In this document: positions 32,801-35,730 of the stretch, piece after piece
How positions within the stretch are numbered: position 1 is the stretch's first letter
How the letters are laid out: every line of letters begins with the position of its first letter
Position numbers and translations under genes: made by a program
From: Bacteroidales bacterium
Lineage (GTDB): Bacteria > Bacteroidota > Bacteroidia > Bacteroidales > JAADGE01
Direction: 5' to 3'
DNA length: 35,730 nucleotides
Assembly: GCA_021648725.1 (NCBI GenBank)
Contig: JAKISF010000031.1
Location: 1-35,730, forward strand
The notes under the pieces: generated by a model
The model's input: only the letters and a program-made list of their open reading frames with translations
Databases searched by the model: none
What the model was told of the DNA's origin: nothing

Positions 32801-34237
32801 AACAATAATTAAATAAGTTCCCGGAGCTGTATTGTCTGCGAATGCTGTTGTATCTCCATAAGCAAGTAAACTGTCTTGATTACAATCTGAAAGTATGAAA
32901 ACATCTAAAATGCTATCGTTTAAGTTGGTTAAACTTGCCCTAAGCCTTCCCGGAAAAGTTGTCGTAATTTGATGAACAACTTCTTTTCCTGTTGAATGAT
33001 AAAAGCTGTTACCGTATTTATTTACAATGTTTTGAGCTGTTGTTGTTGTTCCGGAATAAGGGACTCCGGCTGTCAGAACAACGGGGCTTGCACAATTAAG
33101 CCCGGGATATATGTCTCGGTCAATTATTCCGATAATTGCTCCTTGACCGTTAGAATAATTATGACCTGCCGGGTTAAGGTTATTTAAATAAAAATATCCG
33201 TTGTAAGCGCCGCCCCAGCCCCAGTTAAAGTGGAAATAATCAACACCTTGGTATCCGTCAACATTAAATGCATGACCTCCGCTTCCGTAGCCGTGATAAT
33301 ACATAGGTCTTCCTTCGTCAATTTCCGTTCTTAGTAATTTTGTCCAGTTTGTTTCGGTATAACTTGATTTGCTCGTAAGTAAAAGGTTGGAGGAGTACTT
33401 AAAATATGAAACCAAGGAATTTGCAGCCTTCCAAGAATAAGAACCGGAACCGCTCGGAGAATAATTCATGTTTACCGATACTCCAAAATGATAAATGAGT
33501 TTAGAAATTTCAGTATTTCCGCTTCCGTCTGGCATATTTGTCCAATCATATACTGCATTTCCAAAATCCGCAGATTGTTCTCCGTAAACATAATGTGTAT
33601 ATGCATAAGAACCCTCTCCTGAAACGGGATGCTCATGATAATTCATTACTTGTGCCATTGCCGTTGCAACGCAACCTGCCCATACATGATTGCAAGGTCC
33701 GGCACTGTCAATAGGACATAAAGAATTATAACCGCAACCTTGATTCCATGTTGTTGTAAGCAAGGGCAAAACATCTTTTGTAGGTTTTATGTTTTTTAAG
33801 TCCGGTTTTTGGGAATAAATACTCCAAAGAGAATTTTTGTTTTTTTGACCGGCTTGCAGTATGTTTTCAACTTGCTTTGTATAGGAGTCTAACCAACCTT
33901 TTACATTAGGCGGAAGTTGAAGTTGGTTGTCAACACCAAAACGGTTTTCCGTTGAATATCCGAGAATAGGAATAATACTCTCATCGGAAGAAACTAAAAT
34001 AAAACCTTTTTGATTAACCGGTTCAAAAACTCTGAAAATTACATTATTGTTTTTTACGTAAGTTTGTTTAATTTGAAGTTCAATATCTTCATATTGAATA
34101 TTCTTTTTCAAATTAAGCTTTTCATAAAAGAAATTTTTTGCAACTGTTTTTGCTTGTTTTTCTGTTACGAATTGAGAAAAAGTAAATAAAGGAAACAATA
34201 GTATTACTGAAAAAAACAGGAGTATTTTAGTTTTCAT
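29825..34237 (-). CDS. Secreted C10-family cysteine protease (streptopain-like) with type IX secretion tail
   Basis: A 1470-residue multidomain exoprotein. It has a signal peptide (1-21), a SpeB-type propeptide (about 22-150) and a C10 peptidase domain (about 160-375). Catalytic Cys189 is in WAGCVATAMAQVMNYHEHP and His322 is in SGGHAFNVDGY, followed by FHFNWGWGGAYNGYFYLNN. Two related PPC-like domains (about 380-495 and 622-746) flank a CARDB-like domain (500-616). Two Ig-like modules follow (745-904), then a LamG/concanavalin domain (about 915-1125), further Ig/PKD-like modules (1130-1380) and a C-terminal sorting domain (1390-1470) with NIFPNPTNDILKI and final KKIIVR. The tail directs export by the type IX system. 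It is likely a surface or secreted protease acting on proteins or host matrix. Confidence 0.92.
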   Translation of the reverse strand: MKTKILLFFSVILLFPLFTFSQFVTEKQAKTVAKNFFYEKLNLKKNIQYEDIELQIKQTYVKNNNVIFRVFEPVNQKGFILVSSDESIIPILGYSTENRFGVDNQLQLPPNVKGWLDSYTKQVENILQAGQKNKNSLWSIYSQKPDLKNIKPTKDVLPLLTTTWNQGCGYNSLCPIDSAGPCNHVWAGCVATAMAQVMNYHEHPVSGEGSYAYTHYVYGEQSADFGNAVYDWTNMPDGSGNTEISKLIYHFGVSVNMNYSPSGSGSYSWKAANSLVSYFKYSSNLLLTSKSSYTETNWTKLLRTEIDEGRPMYYHGYGSGGHAFNVDGYQGVDYFHFNWGWGGAYNGYFYLNNLNPAGHNYSNGQGAIIGIIDRDIYPGLNCASPVVLTAGVPYSGTTTTAQNIVNKYGNSFYHSTGKEVVHQITTTFPGRLRASLTNLNDSILDVFILSDCNQDSLLAYGDTTAFADNTAPGTYLIIVDGRNAYEGNYALTVTVPTSDPDLIITNQSVVPNKIEAGGIGQISFKVKNIGNSSANASKTDIYYSEDVYFDASDVFVTQINIPTLSTGSEHEANQSITIPVGATEGVRYILFITDAENDVTETDEIYNTEYSSFEVPPAGVMDCSSSVSLTSGVWYFGNTETDGIANVDSYPCYMPLLGKEVVHSITAVNSGLATIEFTEKVPGQLNVLALTSCNENTCLSSFAIWNPEDTVTRESVQVFAGVTYYFVVDAEEGVSGAYGIKIKMPDVCPDPYISSWGDTDLCTGKGTSLFTDWAYTDIQWYKDNVAAEGQTWANIWAAEPGIYKVEVTENGCSAFSENIEVRINPEPDSAVISASGDTTFCEGSNVNLDLSTGTGYTIQWMKNGNPIEGESALTYIADETGTYTAEVTNISCSVSSNTKEVTVNPVTANIGEQARVNANNLVSWFSCDINDNTDLSGNGNDYFGVWNFPADRNGIWNKASYYNGQWDAGRTTNTFNNPNVFTISLWIQTNTNSGGMILGFGDAQWGASTICDRMIYMDDAGKLYFGLLDGTAKTVSTTGSYNDNSWHLLTASLSASGMKLYIDGVLKAEDITVTNGANYNGWWKIGYDEIDVTFPNVPSSMYFRGVVDEIKIYERELLPEEIAYLFEENSVFTAYAEQSSFCESGTTNIILNNAENIIEYQLRNDVDNSSVGSAVTGNANTINLPTGTLTETTTFNVFATNPVSGCSNEISELFTVSINALPTSSLSGSGTICDGETTDIAINLTGTAPWIITYTDGTNSFNETASDNPFVFTVSSAGTYEVTALTDAFCNGVSFTGNAAVVVNDLPIVNLGEDVNITTNESVTLDAGTGFISYLWSDNSTEQTLFLEGSTLGVGIFEYSVSVEDINICENSDTVVVNVTQAVSVENLLNSGINIFPNPTNDILKITFDNDISEQENVYLKVINSIGQEIINTRLTDNNTEIGLKIFGKGIYFIEIISEKQVITKKIIVR

Positions 34238-34491
34238 AATGCGGAAGTTTTAATTGGGTTTTTATTTAAATTATAAATATTAGACTTCCTGTTACTGAAA
34301 TTGGTTGCATTTTGTTTTTGCAGGAGTTACTATATCTGCCCATAATCTGCCTTTAGGACAATTCTCAGCATTTCCTTACCTGTTAAACAGCTTGTTTATG
34401 ACTAAAAGGTACAATAATGTTTCGGGAAATTCTTTTGATTTAATTTACTCGAAAACAAGGGAGTATTTTAATTGTGCTTTTTTTGCCGATA
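34238..34491. other. Non-coding gap before the C10 protease gene
   Basis: 254 bases, A/T-rich. They should hold the protease promoter (minus strand) and the 3' end of the upstream PilJ-like gene. A TAATATTTA stretch at about 34277-34285 (read on the minus strand) resembles a -7 element loosely, but no -33 was found. I see no gene or hairpin of note. Confidence 0.35.
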
Positions 34492-35280
34492 TTAAAACAG
34501 CATCGTATTTTCATACATTTTTGTTATGATGTTCATCTTTTCCTGAAGTTCGTTGGTAATATCAAAAATTTCAGTAGTATAAACCTTATTTAACTCAAAC
34601 CCTTTCGTTTCAAAACGGAATAAAGTTTTTACAACCTTTAGCTTGTTCCTGATAATTTCTGTGTTTTTATTATATGACGACAATGTTCTCAAAGCCTTCC
34701 AAAACTCATCTTTTGATTTATTATATTCTTCTTTTATATACTTTTCTTTATCTAAACCCCAAGTATTTGCAATATAAAATAACGCAATTTTTTGAGACAG
34801 CATTCTTTGTCTTCCGCTTATATTTATAATGTTTGCTTTTTTTATTGGGGTTTTCTTTTCCAGCAAGAGAACAACCGATTCGCAATCGGTTAACAGTTTT
34901 TGGCTGATATGCAGTACCGAAACTGCGTTATTTTTGTCTATCGCAGATTCAATAATATCTTTATAATATTCCCATGTTTCATTTACGACACCTAACTGTT
35001 TATTTGTCTCATAATCAGAACTAAAGGCTGAAAGCTCAGCGTGATTTTGTTCAAATAATTCAATTGAGGTTTTTAGTTCTGCTTTTGCTTTTTCAACCGT
35101 TTTGATATTTGTTTCAATACCGATAAACATATAATCTTTTGCAATTCTCTGAGACAGCATTCTTTGTTTTCCGGATTTATTAATTGCCTCCGAAATGCTG
35201 TTAATTTGAGAATAACCTTGTTTATTAACATATAAAAACAAGATAGATAAAAACAAGAAAGGAAAAAAGATTTTGGACAT
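34492..35280 (-). CDS. Secreted protein with two PilJ/nitrate-sensor-type motifs
   Basis: A 262-residue protein with a signal peptide or N-terminal anchor (about 5-24) and a mostly helical body. It contains two copies of the PilJ-type N-terminal sensing motif: NKSGKQRMLSQRIAK (SGKQRMLSQ at 36-44) and NISGRQRMLSQKIAL (SGRQRMLSQ at 155-163). In chemoreceptors and NarX-like kinases this pattern forms the ligand-binding four-helix bundle. Here no HAMP, methyl-accepting or kinase domain follows, so it is an isolated periplasmic sensing or binding protein of unknown ligand. It has its own promoter and lies 20 bases or so from an insertion sequence end. Confidence 0.8.
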   Translation of the reverse strand: MSKIFFPFLFLSILFLYVNKQGYSQINSISEAINKSGKQRMLSQRIAKDYMFIGIETNIKTVEKAKAELKTSIELFEQNHAELSAFSSDYETNKQLGVVNETWEYYKDIIESAIDKNNAVSVLHISQKLLTDCESVVLLLEKKTPIKKANIINISGRQRMLSQKIALFYIANTWGLDKEKYIKEEYNKSKDEFWKALRTLSSYNKNTEIIRNKLKVVKTLFRFETKGFELNKVYTTEIFDITNELQEKMNIITKMYENTMLF

Positions 35281-35343
35281 AATTTTAAAGTAAGCTTATT
35301 TCTTAATTATAAAAACGGTAAAGTATAAATTAATACTCCGGTG

Positions 35344-35373
35344 CAAACATAATAATTATGTGCTTATTTTCAA
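35344..35373 (-). promoter_or_regulatory. Promoter of the PilJ-like gene
   Basis: On the minus strand, TTG (35371-35373), 19 bases, then TATGTTTG (35344-35351), a full consensus match. The leader would be about 60 bases. The -33 box ends 19 bases from the candidate insertion sequence end at 35392. Confidence 0.65.
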
Positions 35374-35391
35374 AAATACTTATTTGCACAA

Positions 35392-35412
35392 CAGGGCAAA
35401 CTCATACTTTAA
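35392..35412 (-). repeat. Candidate terminal inverted repeat of an ISAs1-family element
   Basis: CAGGGCAAACTCATA begins ten bases outside the transposase stop codon, and CAGGG is a plausible element tip. The other end of the element is outside the window, so neither the inverted partner nor a target duplication can be checked. Confidence 0.45.
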
Positions 35413-35730
35413 TATTTAATGCTTTTAGCAAATAGTCATTATTCCAGCCGGCTTTAAGTCTTTTGCCGGCAATTCCTTGTTTTGTTGTTGTTTCATTTTT
35501 TAATAGATTTAATGCTATTTTTAAGAGAACAGAGTAATTTTGTGCAGCATTTTTATTCCTTTTTCTTGATGCGTCTTCTGAAAAAGCAACATCTAATGTC
35601 CAATGTAATTTATTTTCAACACCCCAATGAGAACGAATATATTCTTGATGTTTTTCTGTATTGTCTTCTAATCTTGTAATATAGTATCTTGTGACTTTCT
35701 CTTGTGATTTGTCGCTATTTTTAAATTCCC
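35402..35730 (-). mobile_element. ISAs1-family transposase, 3' part (runs off the window)
   Basis: The reading frame is open to the window edge and encodes the last 108 residues of an ISAs1/H-repeat-type DDE transposase. The diagnostic end is present: RSHWGVENKLHWTLDVAF with SEDASRKRNKNAAQN, then LLKIALNLLK and KRLKAGWNNDYLLKAL. The Glu in WGVENKLHW is the last acidic residue of the DDE triad. The stop codon is TGA at 35402-35404. No frameshift is visible in this part, so the element may be intact. It lies next to the PilJ-like gene's promoter, in the opposite direction from most of the window's plus-strand genes. Confidence 0.88.

Overview
The window looks like a chromosomal segment from a low-GC member of the Bacteroidota (Bacteroidales/Marinilabiliales-like; the genus cannot be read from the sequence). 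Three things support this. A secreted protease ends in a type IX secretion sorting domain. Several genes have the Bacteroidota promoter signature (TTG, about 20 bases, TAnnTTTG). The order ftsX - DUF3098 - uppP - truB - queA is, as I recall, typical of this phylum. No rRNA, tRNA or CRISPR array was seen.

Layout. (1) 138-6588, minus strand: a MarR-regulated fatty-acid beta-oxidation operon (marR, hydroxyacyl-CoA dehydrogenase/enoyl-CoA hydratase fusion, a four-helix-bundle S23-type protein, thiolase, acyl-CoA dehydrogenase). Three of its gaps hold related short inverted repeats. (2) 6722-8722, plus strand: a FetAB-like ABC exporter and a bacteriohemerythrin. (3) 8781-12793, minus strand: nucleoside/guanine deaminase, NifU-domain protein, Mrp-type Fe-S carrier, an alkyltransferase-like protein and two adjacent rhomboid proteases. 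(4) 12903-16857, plus strand: ftsX, a DUF3098 protein, uppP, truB and queA, covering cell envelope and tRNA modification. (5) 17171-22114, plus strand: a cytoplasmic NAD-linked [NiFe] hydrogenase operon with hoxF, a fused hoxU-hoxY, hoxH and its maturation protease. It is preceded by a promoter with an FNR/CRP-like palindrome and followed by a likely terminator. (6) 22198-29803, plus strand: MazG-like pyrophosphohydrolase, FixI/CcoI-like copper P-type ATPase, an SGNH-like membrane-anchored protein, tyrS, a Wzz-like chain-length protein and an O-antigen ligase/polymerase-like protein. (7) 29825 to the end, minus strand: a 1470-residue C10 (streptopain-family) cysteine protease with a type IX sorting tail, a secreted protein with two PilJ-type motifs, and the 3' end of an ISAs1-family transposase that runs off the window.

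Together the genes suggest a cell that oxidises fatty acids, exchanges electrons between H2 and NAD(H), handles iron, copper and oxygen carefully, and secretes proteases. The hydrogenase operon is the most distinctive part. It encodes a fused diaphorase-hydrogenase subunit, its NuoE-like domain has lost most cluster ligands, and its promoter architecture suggests control by an oxygen- or redox-responsive regulator. I did not find a completely unfamiliar multi-gene system. The less expected signals are the fusion, the promoter/operator structures, the repeat-flanked S23 gene and a structured non-coding stretch at about 17038-17100.
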